The position numbers and the translations under genes are program-made. Shown piece by piece: positions 9,387 to 16,868 of a DNA stretch of 56,721 nucleotides (position 1 is the stretch's first letter; the number at the start of each line of letters is the position of its first letter). The DNA is from Anaerostipes butyraticus (GTDB taxonomy: Bacteria > Bacillota > Clostridia > Lachnospirales > Lachnospiraceae). The notes beneath the pieces were generated by a model, which was not told the origin of the DNA, did no database searches, and was given only the letters and a program-made list of their open reading frames with translations. Location of the stretch: NCBI RefSeq assembly GCF_016586355.1, contig NZ_BLYI01000014.1:1-56721 (forward strand), read 5' to 3'.

Positions 9387-9830
9387 ATGAAAAGCAAAAA
9401 GAGCCTGGAACAGGGAATCTGCATTCTCCTGATCATTGCACATGCGCCGGCTGATCAGTGTATTACCAGTGAACATTTAAGCCGCCGCCTGGGAGTATCC
9501 GATTCCTATTTAAAAAAAATTACCCGCCGTCTGGTTCTGGCAGGACTGATTCAGTCTAATTTTGGGAAAAAAGGTGGATTTACGATGAACCGTACGCCAA
9601 AAAAAATATCTCTTTTGGATATTTTTAATGCCATTGAGGGGGACGAGCCATTTGTCAATGCCACCGGGCTGGTAGAAAAAGTTTTTTATCATAACCCGCC
9701 GCTGGCTCAAAAAAGAGAAAAAGAAGTCCTGAACATTTTTAAAAATGCAGAACTTCTTTATAAAAATCATTTAAAACAATATACACTGGATCAGTTTCTG
9801 GAGGACATTAAAACTAATTATCCTCTCTGA
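9387..9830 (+). CDS. Rrf2 family transcriptional regulator
   Basis: DNA-binding regulator of 147 residues with an N-terminal winged helix-turn-helix (residues about 10-65; LSRRLGVSDSYLKKITRRL is the recognition region, then the wing FGKKGGF). The Rrf2 dimerisation helix follows. The only cysteines are near residues 12 and 25; the three-Cys cluster that binds Fe-S in IscR or NsrR is absent, so this is a cofactor-free (YwnA/SaiR-like) member or senses something else. RBS TGGAGAAA. It is divergent from yhgE, with two palindromes in the gap, so it probably represses yhgE; the ligand is unknown. Confidence 0.88.
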   Translation: MKSKKSLEQGICILLIIAHAPADQCITSEHLSRRLGVSDSYLKKITRRLVLAGLIQSNFGKKGGFTMNRTPKKISLLDIFNAIEGDEPFVNATGLVEKVFYHNPPLAQKREKEVLNIFKNAELLYKNHLKQYTLDQFLEDIKTNYPL

Positions 9831-9844
9831 TCCCTCTTTAAAAT

Positions 9845-10576
9845 TTATAAGCACACTTTCAGCATCGCTTCTACTTTTTCCGGAGAGACATGTCCATAAG
9901 ACAGATTCTCTCCTCCATCAGCAGCAAAAGATACCTTCTCTCCCGCTGTCGTTGGATCTTCTGAAATTCCTTTGCAGGAACTGTGCACCTGGCTGACGCC
10001 GGCTTCCTGCATGATGCGCACAGCGTTTTCCTCGTTAATCCCGGATCCCGGCAGAATCTCAATTCTTCCTCCATACCGGCTCTGGAGTTCCCGAAGCAGC
10101 GGAAGTCCTTCTTCCGCGGTCTTTTCCATTCCGCTGGTCAGCACCCGGTCCACACCAAGATCGATCAGCGTTTCCATTGCCTGATATGGATCCTTTACAC
10201 AATCAAATGCCCGGTGAAAGACTGCCTTTGCACCTTCATCATGAATAATCTGGACAAATTCTTTTGTCCGCTGCTCATCAATTTCTCTGTCTTCCGTCAG
10301 AAATCCAAAAACTGCTCCATCGGTTCCGTATGCCAGAAGAAGTTTCAGATCTTCCAGCATCTGTTCATACTGATACGGACGGTAGCAGAATCCTGCCTCT
10401 CTGGCCCGCACCATAGATACCACTTCCAGATCCGTGTACTGTTTTACCAGGATCAGGCTTCCAAGAGACGGCGTCAGCCCGCCCAGAGGCAGGGCGCTGT
10501 TCAATTCGATTCTTTTGCCGCCGCATTCGTGAACAATCAGAGCATCTTCAAAACTTCCGCAACATACTTCCAGCAT
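9845..10576 (-). CDS. cutC: CutC family protein
   Basis: TIM-barrel protein of the CutC family (243 residues). It was first linked to copper tolerance, but its biochemical role remains unsettled. Recognisable family segments are LEVCCGSFEDAL at the N terminus, RIELNSALPLGGLTPS, MVRAREAGFCY, FHRAFDC and ILPGSGINEENA. AGGAGG lies within the 15-base gap after the lysA-like stop. It is the last gene of the trmB-like / lysA / cutC operon and converges on the Rrf2 gene with only 14 bases between stops; no terminator is visible there. Confidence 0.92.
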   Translation of the reverse strand: MLEVCCGSFEDALIVHECGGKRIELNSALPLGGLTPSLGSLILVKQYTDLEVVSMVRAREAGFCYRPYQYEQMLEDLKLLLAYGTDGAVFGFLTEDREIDEQRTKEFVQIIHDEGAKAVFHRAFDCVKDPYQAMETLIDLGVDRVLTSGMEKTAEEGLPLLRELQSRYGGRIEILPGSGINEENAVRIMQEAGVSQVHSSCKGISEDPTTAGEKVSFAADGGENLSYGHVSPEKVEAMLKVCL

Positions 10577-10591
10577 TTGCTTATCCTCCTG

Positions 10592-11842
10592 TTAGAAATT
10601 AAATCCTCTTAATGTAGCGAAATAATCTTCCGGTGTCTCTGCACGGCGGATCATCTCTGTGGTTCCGTCTTCTTTCAGAAGAATCTCGGCAGATTTCAGT
10701 TTTCCATTATAGTTATATCCCATTGCGAATCCATGAGCTCCTGTATCGTGGATTACAAGCAGGTCTCCCATATCAATCTTCGGAAGCTTACGGTCAATGG
10801 CGAATTTATCATTGTTCTCACACAGAGATCCTGTAACATCATATACATGATCTGCCGGCTCATTTTCTTTTCCCATCACGGTGATATGATGATATGCTCC
10901 GTACATTGCAGGACGCATTAAGTTCACTGCGCAGGCATCTACACCAATGTACTCTTTATAGGTATGTTTTTCATGGATTGCTTTTGTTACAAGATGTCCA
11001 TTTGGAGCCAGCATGTAGCGTCCCAGCTCTGTATAAATGCTGACATCACCCATTCCTGCCGGAACTAAGACTTCATCAAAGACTTTGTGAACGCCTTCTC
11101 CGATCACTGCAATGTCATTTCCTTCCTGATCTGGAAGATAAGGAACTCCAATTCCTCCGGACAGGTTGATAAATCCGATATGAACTCCTGTCTTTTCTTT
11201 CAATTCAACAGCCAGTTCAAACAGCTGTTTTGCCAGTGTAGGATAGTACTCATTGGTTACTGTGTTGCTTGCCAGGAATGCATGGATTCCAAATTCTTTT
11301 ACACCAAGCTCCTTCAGAATTTTAAAGGCTTCAAAAATCTGCTCTGTTGTCATTCCATATTTGGCGTCACCTGGGTTATCCATGATATCTGTTCCAAGAG
11401 CAAACACTCCGCCCGGATTATAACGACAGGAAATCTTCTCCGGAATCCCTGCGGTTTCTTTCAAAAATTCAATATGTGTAATATCATCCAGATTGATCGT
11501 AGCTCCCAGCTCTTTTGCCATAATAAATTCTTCTGCCGGTGTGTCATTGGAAGAGAACATGATCTCATCTCCGGAAAATCCACATCTTTCAGACATCATC
11601 AGCTCTGTCTTGGAAGAGCAGTCTGTTCCGCATCCCTCTTCTTTTAAAATCTTAAGAATCGTCGGGTTTGGGGTTGCCTTTACTGCAAAATATTCTTTAA
11701 ATCCTTTGTTCCATGAAAATGCTTTGTATAATCCTCTTGCAGTCTCACGGATTCCTTTTTCATCGTACAGATGAAACGGTGTCGGATATTTCTTTACAAT
11801 CTCATCTAATTGTTCCTTCGTTACAAATGGTACCTTTGCCAT
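10592..11842 (-). CDS. lysA: Diaminopimelate decarboxylase (PLP-dependent)
   Basis: Fold-type III PLP decarboxylase (416 residues) converting meso-diaminopimelate to L-lysine and CO2. The PLP lysine lies in YFAVKATPNP; other landmarks are GTDCSS, INLSGGIGVPY, ELGRYMLAP, the active-site Cys in SLCENND (the CxxxD motif) and GAHGFAMGYNYNGK. The related decarboxylases of the family (ornithine, carboxynorspermidine) cannot be fully excluded, but length and motifs favour LysA. RBS AAAGGAAT lies in the 3' end of the preceding regulator gene, whose stop is 1 base before this ATG, so the two are translationally coupled. Confidence 0.88.
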   Translation of the reverse strand: MAKVPFVTKEQLDEIVKKYPTPFHLYDEKGIRETARGLYKAFSWNKGFKEYFAVKATPNPTILKILKEEGCGTDCSSKTELMMSERCGFSGDEIMFSSNDTPAEEFIMAKELGATINLDDITHIEFLKETAGIPEKISCRYNPGGVFALGTDIMDNPGDAKYGMTTEQIFEAFKILKELGVKEFGIHAFLASNTVTNEYYPTLAKQLFELAVELKEKTGVHIGFINLSGGIGVPYLPDQEGNDIAVIGEGVHKVFDEVLVPAGMGDVSIYTELGRYMLAPNGHLVTKAIHEKHTYKEYIGVDACAVNLMRPAMYGAYHHITVMGKENEPADHVYDVTGSLCENNDKFAIDRKLPKIDMGDLLVIHDTGAHGFAMGYNYNGKLKSAEILLKEDGTTEMIRRAETPEDYFATLRGFNF

Positions 11843-11843
11843 G

Positions 11844-12542
11844 TTACTTAATTCCTTTCTTCATATTTAATAGTTGTATTTCATTCGCCAGGGCATCTTT
11901 AAATACCTCGACGAGATTACTGTTGCTTGAATACAGGCATGTGGCCTCATACCGGTTGGTAATCTCTCCGGTCAGAACATCATTGGAGTCTGTGATCAGA
12001 CGAATCTGCTCCTTCCTGCATTCCGTCAGATACACTGTCGCTCCCGGAAGATCAAATGGTTCATTGGTAATGATCACTACCTTCTTTCCCTGAGCGGCCA
12101 TCTGCTCTAAGTATTCCCGAAACGTTTCCAGCCTTTCATTGTATATGGAAACATATGCCCGTTCTCTGGCATGGGTCAGCATCTCAATGATCTTATCACA
12201 AATATGTTCTTCCCCTTTGATGGTAAGATATCCGCCCTCATTCTTCCTCTTGGCCGGCAGCTGCTCCATCAGCTCTTTCTTCTTCTTTTCCATATGACGG
12301 ATCTTGCTGCTGCAAAACTCTTCCACAGGAACCGGAGTATATCTTATCGTATCTTCTTCCTGCATATAGGCCGCTCCCTTCTCCACCAGTCCGGCCAGCG
12401 CGCTATACGCATTGGATCTGGATATGCCGCTTTGCTTAGCTGCTTCGTAGCCGTTCAAGCTGCCTTCCAGCACCAGCAGAACATAAAGGCTGGCTTCATG
12501 CCTGGTCAGACCGAATTCCATCAGCCTCTCTACATTGTCCAT
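11844..12542 (-). CDS. TrmB family transcriptional regulator
   Basis: The 232-residue protein begins with a TrmB-type winged helix (FGLTRHEASLYVLLVLEG, then the recognition part KQSGISRSNAYSALAGLVEKG). A coiled-coil stretch (about residues 78-95) and a C-terminal sensor/PLD-like domain follow (YVSIYNERLETFREYLEQM, KKVVIITNEPFD). TrmB proteins usually sense sugars, but its place at the head of a lysA-cutC operon suggests a different ligand. RBS GAGGTGATGG. A perfect TTCCTA-TC-TAGGAA palindrome overlaps the transcription start region, so it is probably self-regulated. Confidence 0.85.
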   Translation of the reverse strand: MDNVERLMEFGLTRHEASLYVLLVLEGSLNGYEAAKQSGISRSNAYSALAGLVEKGAAYMQEEDTIRYTPVPVEEFCSSKIRHMEKKKKELMEQLPAKRKNEGGYLTIKGEEHICDKIIEMLTHARERAYVSIYNERLETFREYLEQMAAQGKKVVIITNEPFDLPGATVYLTECRKEQIRLITDSNDVLTGEITNRYEATCLYSSNSNLVEVFKDALANEIQLLNMKKGIK

Positions 12543-12556
12543 TCCATCACCTCGTG

Positions 12557-12570
12557 TTCCTATCTAGGAA
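12557..12570. promoter_or_regulatory. Palindromic operator at the trmB-lysA-cutC promoter
   Basis: TTCCTATCTAGGAA is a perfect 6-bp inverted repeat with a 2-base centre. It starts 1-2 bases downstream of the -10 hexamer and ends just before the RBS. Its position suits a repressor site; the TrmB-like protein encoded immediately downstream is the obvious candidate. Confidence 0.65.
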
Positions 12571-12571
12571 T

Positions 12572-12600
12572 ACTATAGTTTAGAAAAAAAAGAATGTCAA
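12572..12600 (-). promoter_or_regulatory. Promoter of the trmB-lysA-cutC operon
   Basis: On the minus strand: TTGACA (12595-12600), a 17-base spacer containing T8, and TATAGT (12572-12577). The -35 lies inside the 3' arm of an upstream hairpin. Confidence 0.82.
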
Positions 12601-12618
12601 GATGATCCTGACATTCTT
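12590..12618 (-). terminator. Terminator-like hairpin that shares the -35 element
   Basis: AAGAATGTCA and TGACATTCTT form a perfect 10-bp stem with a 9-base loop, followed on the minus strand by eight T residues. This has the form of an intrinsic terminator for minus-strand transcripts arriving from 12.9 kb. The TTGACA of the next promoter is inside its stem, so one sequence serves both functions. Confidence 0.6.
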
Positions 12619-12897
12619 CATGAGAAAAAATCTCCCTGCTGGCTTGTTTTTCTGTTTATAAAAAATATGCCGACAAACTATATCATTGTTTCAAATCCTT
12701 CCCACTGATCACGTTCTATAATATATCAATCTCTGCCCCTGTTGTCCTGCCGGCACATTTTCCTTCTATTCCCGCTGTCATTTCTGACAACATAAACATT
12801 ATAGCAAAGAGATTTTTTCCTTTCCTATCATTGCCATTACTTTTCTGTTACAAAAACAAAAACTTTTTTCTCAAATCATCTGAATTATGACAAAATT
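12619..12897. other. Intergenic stretch without recognised gene
   Basis: About 280 bases between the hairpin upstream of the trmB-like gene and the stop of the small membrane protein at 12898. It is A+T rich with scattered TATAAT-like strings (for example at about 12719-12724), but contains no reading frame with an RBS, no strong hairpin and no RNA gene that I can recognise. Confidence 0.5.
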
Positions 12898-13200
12898 TTA
12901 ACATTTTGTTTTCTTTTCACCTTTTCTTTGCACCACAATCCCTCCGATCCATAAGACAAGCGCCAGCAGACCAAGGATCATCCCTGCCTCAAACCGATTG
13001 ATCAGCAAAAGTAAAATCCAGCATAAGAATCCTGCTGCATAAAGACATAATCCCACTTTCTTTTCCTGGATGTATAAAATAAGCGCCCATAAAAAACTGC
13101 ATGCAGAGAATATCAGAAGCGCTCTTATCTGTATCTGTTGATGAAGAAGCAGGGCTGCCGCAAAACTAATCGCACCGGCTGTATAAATAATCCGCTTCAT
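12898..13200 (-). CDS. Small four-helix membrane protein, unknown function
   Basis: A 100-residue, very hydrophobic protein with about four predicted membrane helices (residues roughly 4-21, 26-43, 50-66 and 70-90) and a short basic C-terminal tail (QRKGEKKTKC). I do not recognise the family. AAAGGAGG sits 8 bases before the ATG. It is the last gene of a three-gene unit (14133 to 12898) whose other members are also small membrane proteins. It lies at the edge of the immunity-like island and could be an accessory membrane component of it. Confidence 0.75.
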   Translation of the reverse strand: MKRIIYTAGAISFAAALLLHQQIQIRALLIFSACSFLWALILYIQEKKVGLCLYAAGFLCWILLLLINRFEAGMILGLLALVLWIGGIVVQRKGEKKTKC

Positions 13201-13230
13201 ACTATGTACCTCCTTTCATCAATCTCATTC

Positions 13231-13899
13231 TTAAATTCTGATTCTCCTGCCATTGATCTGGATGATCCCATTGGACATCCACTTCATCCGCACATCCAGA
13301 TTCTTCTGTTCCTCCTGATAAATATTCTTCTCTCTTCCACTTTTCTTATCTGTCAGTCGGACAAACACAGTATAGCTGTCTCCTGCATTTTCATACATAA
13401 AAGACCGGGCTGTATATTCCCAATCAGGAGATTCTGTACTCCCGATCTCATATACACTCTTATAGTCCTGGCTGCTTCTCCCATACAGTAAATAACAGTT
13501 GCAGCTTATTATCATTGCAAGAATTCCGATACATAACACTGTCCGCGGCAGAATCCTTCTGCGTTCTTTCCTGATATTATCCAGAACCTTCCATATCATC
13601 CCATTCAGGATCAGGCTCAGTAAAAACGCTTTTATAAAGACAAAATCCCATTGACAAACCGATACGATTCCAAAACATAAAATCAGGAGCGCAGCTCTGT
13701 AAATTACATATTTCCTGTTCTTCGTCTTCAAGTGCACCAGTCCCCATATTATAAAGAGAAAGACTCCTATTCCTGCCGCTGCTTCTTCTGATGTCATCTG
13801 ATTATGGATGCTCTGTATTTTTATGAAAAAGAATACTGTCAGTATTCCCGGTATCCACCCGGCTGTCAGTTGTATCATTTTTTCTTTTGTTATTTTCAT
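13231..13899 (-). CDS. Membrane protein with DUF5412-like C-terminal region
   Basis: A 222-residue protein with five predicted membrane helices in the first 135 residues (for example WIPGILTVFFFI and AAAGIGVFLFIIWGLVHL), then a soluble tail (about residues 145-222). The tail pattern (YTVFVRLTDKKSGREKNIYQ, MKWMSNGIIQINGRRI) resembles the end of DUF5412 proteins, one of which is also at 19817-20173. RBS AAAGGGG lies in the 3' end of the preceding gene. Function is unknown; in this setting a membrane-anchored immunity-type role is a guess. Confidence 0.72.
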   Translation of the reverse strand: MKITKEKMIQLTAGWIPGILTVFFFIKIQSIHNQMTSEEAAAGIGVFLFIIWGLVHLKTKNRKYVIYRAALLILCFGIVSVCQWDFVFIKAFLLSLILNGMIWKVLDNIRKERRRILPRTVLCIGILAMIISCNCYLLYGRSSQDYKSVYEIGSTESPDWEYTARSFMYENAGDSYTVFVRLTDKKSGREKNIYQEEQKNLDVRMKWMSNGIIQINGRRIRI

Positions 13900-13911
13900 T
13901 TTCTATCCCCT

Positions 13912-14133
13912 TTATCTGCTCTGTTTCTCCTGCTGCTTTTTCCCGCCCTCCTTTGTTTTTGTCCGCTGTATGAATTTCCACTGTTTCTTTTTTGATGCTC
14001 CCACAACATATCCGCTGTGAATTCGGTACTGCCGGTTCTGATCCACATTTCCCGCGGTAAAAGAATACAATGTCCCTGCGGATATCATCAGCATGACCCC
14101 AATTAAAAGTTCTGCTATGTATATTTTTCTCAT
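13912..14133 (-). CDS. Small single-pass membrane protein, unknown
   Basis: About 73 residues: one N-terminal membrane helix (IAELLIGVMLMISAGTLYSF) and a Lys/Gln-rich tail. The second ATG (14133) is preferred to the one at 14139 because AAGGGAG is 7 bases from it but only 1-2 bases from the first. It is the first gene behind the CGTTAC/GGATAT promoter at 14192-14220 and ends 12 bases before the next gene, carrying that gene's RBS. The tail is low complexity, so it may be a decayed or very divergent gene. Confidence 0.5.
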   Translation of the reverse strand: MRKIYIAELLIGVMLMISAGTLYSFTAGNVDQNRQYRIHSGYVVGASKKKQWKFIQRTKTKEGGKKQQEKQSR

Positions 14134-14191
14134 TTCCATTCTCCCTTCTCAGCATACGCTGACTCCTTATTGTTTTTATCTCTTCACTTAT

Positions 14192-14220
14192 ATATCCTTA
14201 AACCACCCCCAAAAGTAACG
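14192..14220 (-). promoter_or_regulatory. Atypical (ECF-like) promoter, copy A
   Basis: Minus strand: CGTTAC (14215-14220), exactly 17 bases including a G5 run, then GGATAT (14192-14197), followed by TATAAGTGAAG. Nearly the same arrangement occurs at 22586-22614. It matches neither hexamer of the housekeeping consensus, and the fixed spacing suggests an alternative sigma factor. It would drive the genes from 14133 to 12898. Confidence 0.6.
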
Positions 14221-14304
14221 CGGCCTTTTCAATTTTTTCATTTTTGTTAGTATTGTACAAAATAAGGCAGTTGTTTTTGGTTGTTTTGTCCATCTATTTC
14301 CTGC

Positions 14305-15774
14305 TTACCACTGGATTTTGCTGCATATTTCTCTAATTCGTTTACTCTCACTGTTCTCTAAAGCTTCTTTTGCATCCCTGGATTTTGCGCCTTTTTCCTG
14401 CAGAAACTCTGTCATTTCCAAGTCTCCCTTCTGAATGGCTATTGCCAGCGCTGACTGCGACCGAGATCCACCTCCATAGGATTCCGTCTGATCCACACCG
14501 ACTCCCTGCTCCAAAATATATTCTGCCATCTCCATGTCACTGTTATATACCGCATATTCCAGCGTGACTCCGTCCGGTTTCATACCCTTCTCTGTCAGAT
14601 ACCTTACAAGATCCATTCTCCGATACTCAGCCGCCACATTCAAAATTGTCTCTGTGCTCTCCACTGCACTCTTATCGCTAAAAGCATCTATCTGCTTTGC
14701 CAAATATAAAATCGTACTTTGAGGGGCACATTCCATCGCTTCGCAAATGCAGTCATATATTTCTTCTCCAGATGGTTTTAGTTTTTCTATAAGATATTCC
14801 AATGTTTCCAGATTGTCTGTTCCCGCCGCCAGCACCAGAATATTATCTCCATGAACATCCTCTTCTTTTAAGGAAGCTCCTTTGGCAGCTGCCCATTTCA
14901 GCATTTCGATATGCCCATTCTTTGCTGCTGTCATAGCGATATTTTCTCCACTTACATGATATAAGTCCCGCACATCGTATTTTTTCTGCAATTCTTTCAA
15001 ATCGATATTTTCTCCCGCAGCAATTTTATAAAAATACTGTTGCTTCTGTGATAAATCTGCCTCCTCCACAATGCCTTTTTCGATAGCCCACTGAGTCATC
15101 TTTTCCCAGCTTTTAGAAACTTCTCCTTCGAATCCATATCCCCGTTTCAAAAATCGTTTCGTTACTGTAGTTACAGGTACTCCTGCTTTATAGAGATATT
15201 CTGCCAGCTGTTGTTGTTTTTCTGCATCCGTAATATCTTCAGATGTAATAGCATAATCCAGAGCGGATGCTCCTTTTCGTTTATAGCCTGGATCTGCACC
15301 GTTCTCTATCAGCAATTTACAAAAATCCAGATTTCCCATCTTTGCCGCCAGCATCAAAAGTGAAATTCCATCTTTATCTTTATAATTCGGATTTGCCCCA
15401 CTTTGGATCAGATATCCGGCAATTTCATTATCGTTTCTCAGGATTGTATCTGCATAGACTGGATTCCGATCATCCTTTCCTGATAAGGACTCCATCACCA
15501 GGAGAAAAGAGTTAAAAGAATCTTTTCCGGCACCTTCTTCCACCGCTTCTATCCCTGACGCTGCATCTCCCGATTCGATTGCATTATATAATTTCAAATT
15601 TTTCCGATACTCATCGATCTGCCATTTTCCCCACATAATTCCTGCACAGACTATCACACATAAAAACAATACCTTATATTTCTTCTTAATCTTCACCCTA
15701 TCCTGATCATTTTCATCACAAAATAGACTGACAATTGTATGTTTATTCTTCCAGTCGGTTAATAATTGTCTCAT
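14305..15774 (-). CDS. Membrane-anchored ankyrin-repeat protein
   Basis: A 489-residue protein with a 30-residue basic N-terminal segment, one membrane helix (about residues 34-49, VLFLCVIVCAGIMWGKW) and at least eight ankyrin repeats (such as DGISLLMLAAKMGNLDFCKLLIENGADP cut across its helices, SGENIAMTAAKNGHIEMLKWAAAKGA and QSALAIAIQKGDLEMTEFLQEKGA, each described here in part). By the positive-inside rule the repeats face outside. GGGAGGAA lies upstream of the ATG. Ankyrin proteins with this layout are common in bacterial immunity-gene banks, but the partner cannot be named. It is the last gene of the long transcription unit that starts near 22.55 kb. Confidence 0.82.
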   Translation of the reverse strand: MRQLLTDWKNKHTIVSLFCDENDQDRVKIKKKYKVLFLCVIVCAGIMWGKWQIDEYRKNLKLYNAIESGDAASGIEAVEEGAGKDSFNSFLLVMESLSGKDDRNPVYADTILRNDNEIAGYLIQSGANPNYKDKDGISLLMLAAKMGNLDFCKLLIENGADPGYKRKGASALDYAITSEDITDAEKQQQLAEYLYKAGVPVTTVTKRFLKRGYGFEGEVSKSWEKMTQWAIEKGIVEEADLSQKQQYFYKIAAGENIDLKELQKKYDVRDLYHVSGENIAMTAAKNGHIEMLKWAAAKGASLKEEDVHGDNILVLAAGTDNLETLEYLIEKLKPSGEEIYDCICEAMECAPQSTILYLAKQIDAFSDKSAVESTETILNVAAEYRRMDLVRYLTEKGMKPDGVTLEYAVYNSDMEMAEYILEQGVGVDQTESYGGGSRSQSALAIAIQKGDLEMTEFLQEKGAKSRDAKEALENSESKRIREICSKIQW

Positions 15775-15835
15775 CTTATCATTCCTCCCTCAAAGTTTCT
15801 GCTTATTCTTTTATTGTTTCTGTTATCCTTTTCAT

Positions 15836-16164
15836 TTAAACACCCGGTTTCTTTACAGAAATTGATCTTGCAATCGTTATCAGAACCAGCACTCCCAGAA
15901 TTCCTATATTTATTATAACTGCCGGTAATTCCTGCCTGTTCCACGCATATTGGGATAGAATATATGCCCAATAGAAAATCAGTAAAATCGTCAGAATCCA
16001 GCATCCAGTTTTTCTTTTCCAGCATTGATATAGAATATTTTCTATGCAGAAAAATACAATCGGCATTACTATCGTATCTGTAACTGCATAAACGATATAG
16101 TCTGCCGGCTGCTCTCCTAATTGAAAGAACAATCCAAGATTCCGTAATTCTTTGTTTCCTTCAT
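15836..16164 (-). pseudogene. Small membrane protein gene with probable -1 frameshift
   Basis: The frame ending at 15836 encodes about 98 residues with three hydrophobic segments (YIVYAVTDTIVMPIVFFC, WILTILLIFYWAYILSQ, VIINIGILGVLVLITIA) but has no ATG or RBS. A textbook start, AGGGGGAGA then ATG, lies at 16164 in another frame, reads MKETKNYGILD and stops after 15 codons. Adding one G in the GG run near 16134 would join the two into one 109-residue protein (MKETKNYGILGLFFQLG). So this is either a recent loss-of-function mutation or a sequencing error. Family not recognised. Confidence 0.62.
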
Positions 16165-16238
16165 ATTAAATCTCCCCCTTTTTCTCTCTGCCTTTCTGCA
16201 TTTTTACCGTTTCTTTTAGCATCCAAAGTAAGTTAAAA

Positions 16239-16847
16239 TTAATGATTGCTGCTTCTCTCTTTTAAATATTCTGCCTCTGTATCCATTCCTTTTTTCTGAC
16301 AGTATTCGACGAGAGTCAGATTTGTTCCTCCATTTTCTTCGAACCCATTATACTCTGCATCAAAATTCCTGATTGTAATATCAGGTGAAGCTCCTTTTTC
16401 CATATAGAACTCTAAAATCTTAAGATTATCTTCACTGCTTCTGGTCTCGTATTCATCATAAACGGTATAAAACAAAACATTGGCTCCATGCGAATCTTCC
16501 TGCCTTGCATCTGCATCATATTTCAATAATAATTTTGACATTTTCATAACATCCTCATATTCCGGAAGCGTTGCCGCCAGCATTAACGGCGTTTTTTGAG
16601 ATTCTTTCAGCAGCTGGTTAACATCTGTTTTCTTATCTAAGTATTCCTGGACTTTGTTATAGTCGCACTTCATGACCGCATACTCGAATGTATCCTCTTT
16701 CCCTCCATAACTCACCATTTCCAGACTCGCCTTATCATTATCAAGATAATCATCCGTATCCTTCAGCAAAACATGGAAGCATATGAATGTTAAGATGCCA
16801 TATAATAGAACAAACAATCCTATTACCGTTATAAATAATTTTTTCAC
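16239..16847 (-). CDS. Ankyrin-repeat protein with N-terminal anchor
   Basis: A 202-residue protein starting at GTG (AGGAGGAGAAG upstream). One N-terminal membrane helix (FITVIGLFVLLYGILTFICF) is followed by three to four ankyrin-like repeats (TPLMLAATLPEYEDVMKMSK, GANVLFYTVYDEYE, LKILEFYMEKGASPD). It resembles the larger ankyrin protein at 14305-15774 in architecture, and the two flank the frameshifted membrane gene. It starts 21 bases after the stop of the beta-propeller-like gene, in the same operon. Unknown partner; immunity-like role inferred from context only. Confidence 0.8.
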   Translation of the reverse strand: MKKLFITVIGLFVLLYGILTFICFHVLLKDTDDYLDNDKASLEMVSYGGKEDTFEYAVMKCDYNKVQEYLDKKTDVNQLLKESQKTPLMLAATLPEYEDVMKMSKLLLKYDADARQEDSHGANVLFYTVYDEYETRSSEDNLKILEFYMEKGASPDITIRNFDAEYNGFEENGGTNLTLVEYCQKKGMDTEAEYLKERSSNH

Positions 16848-16868
16848 TTTCTTCTCCTCCTGTATCTC

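Noticed and set aside
9387-9830. Fe-S sensing Rrf2 regulator (IscR/NsrR)
   Set aside because: The three conserved cysteines are missing; only two unrelated Cys occur near the N terminus.
13802-14155. 117-codon frame overlapping two small membrane genes
   Set aside because: Hydrophilic, low-complexity composition and no RBS; the overlapped frames have RBSs and membrane helices.
15771-16025. 84-codon frame overlapping the frameshifted membrane gene
   Set aside because: Composition is not protein-like, and it has no RBS; the alternative frame encodes membrane helices.
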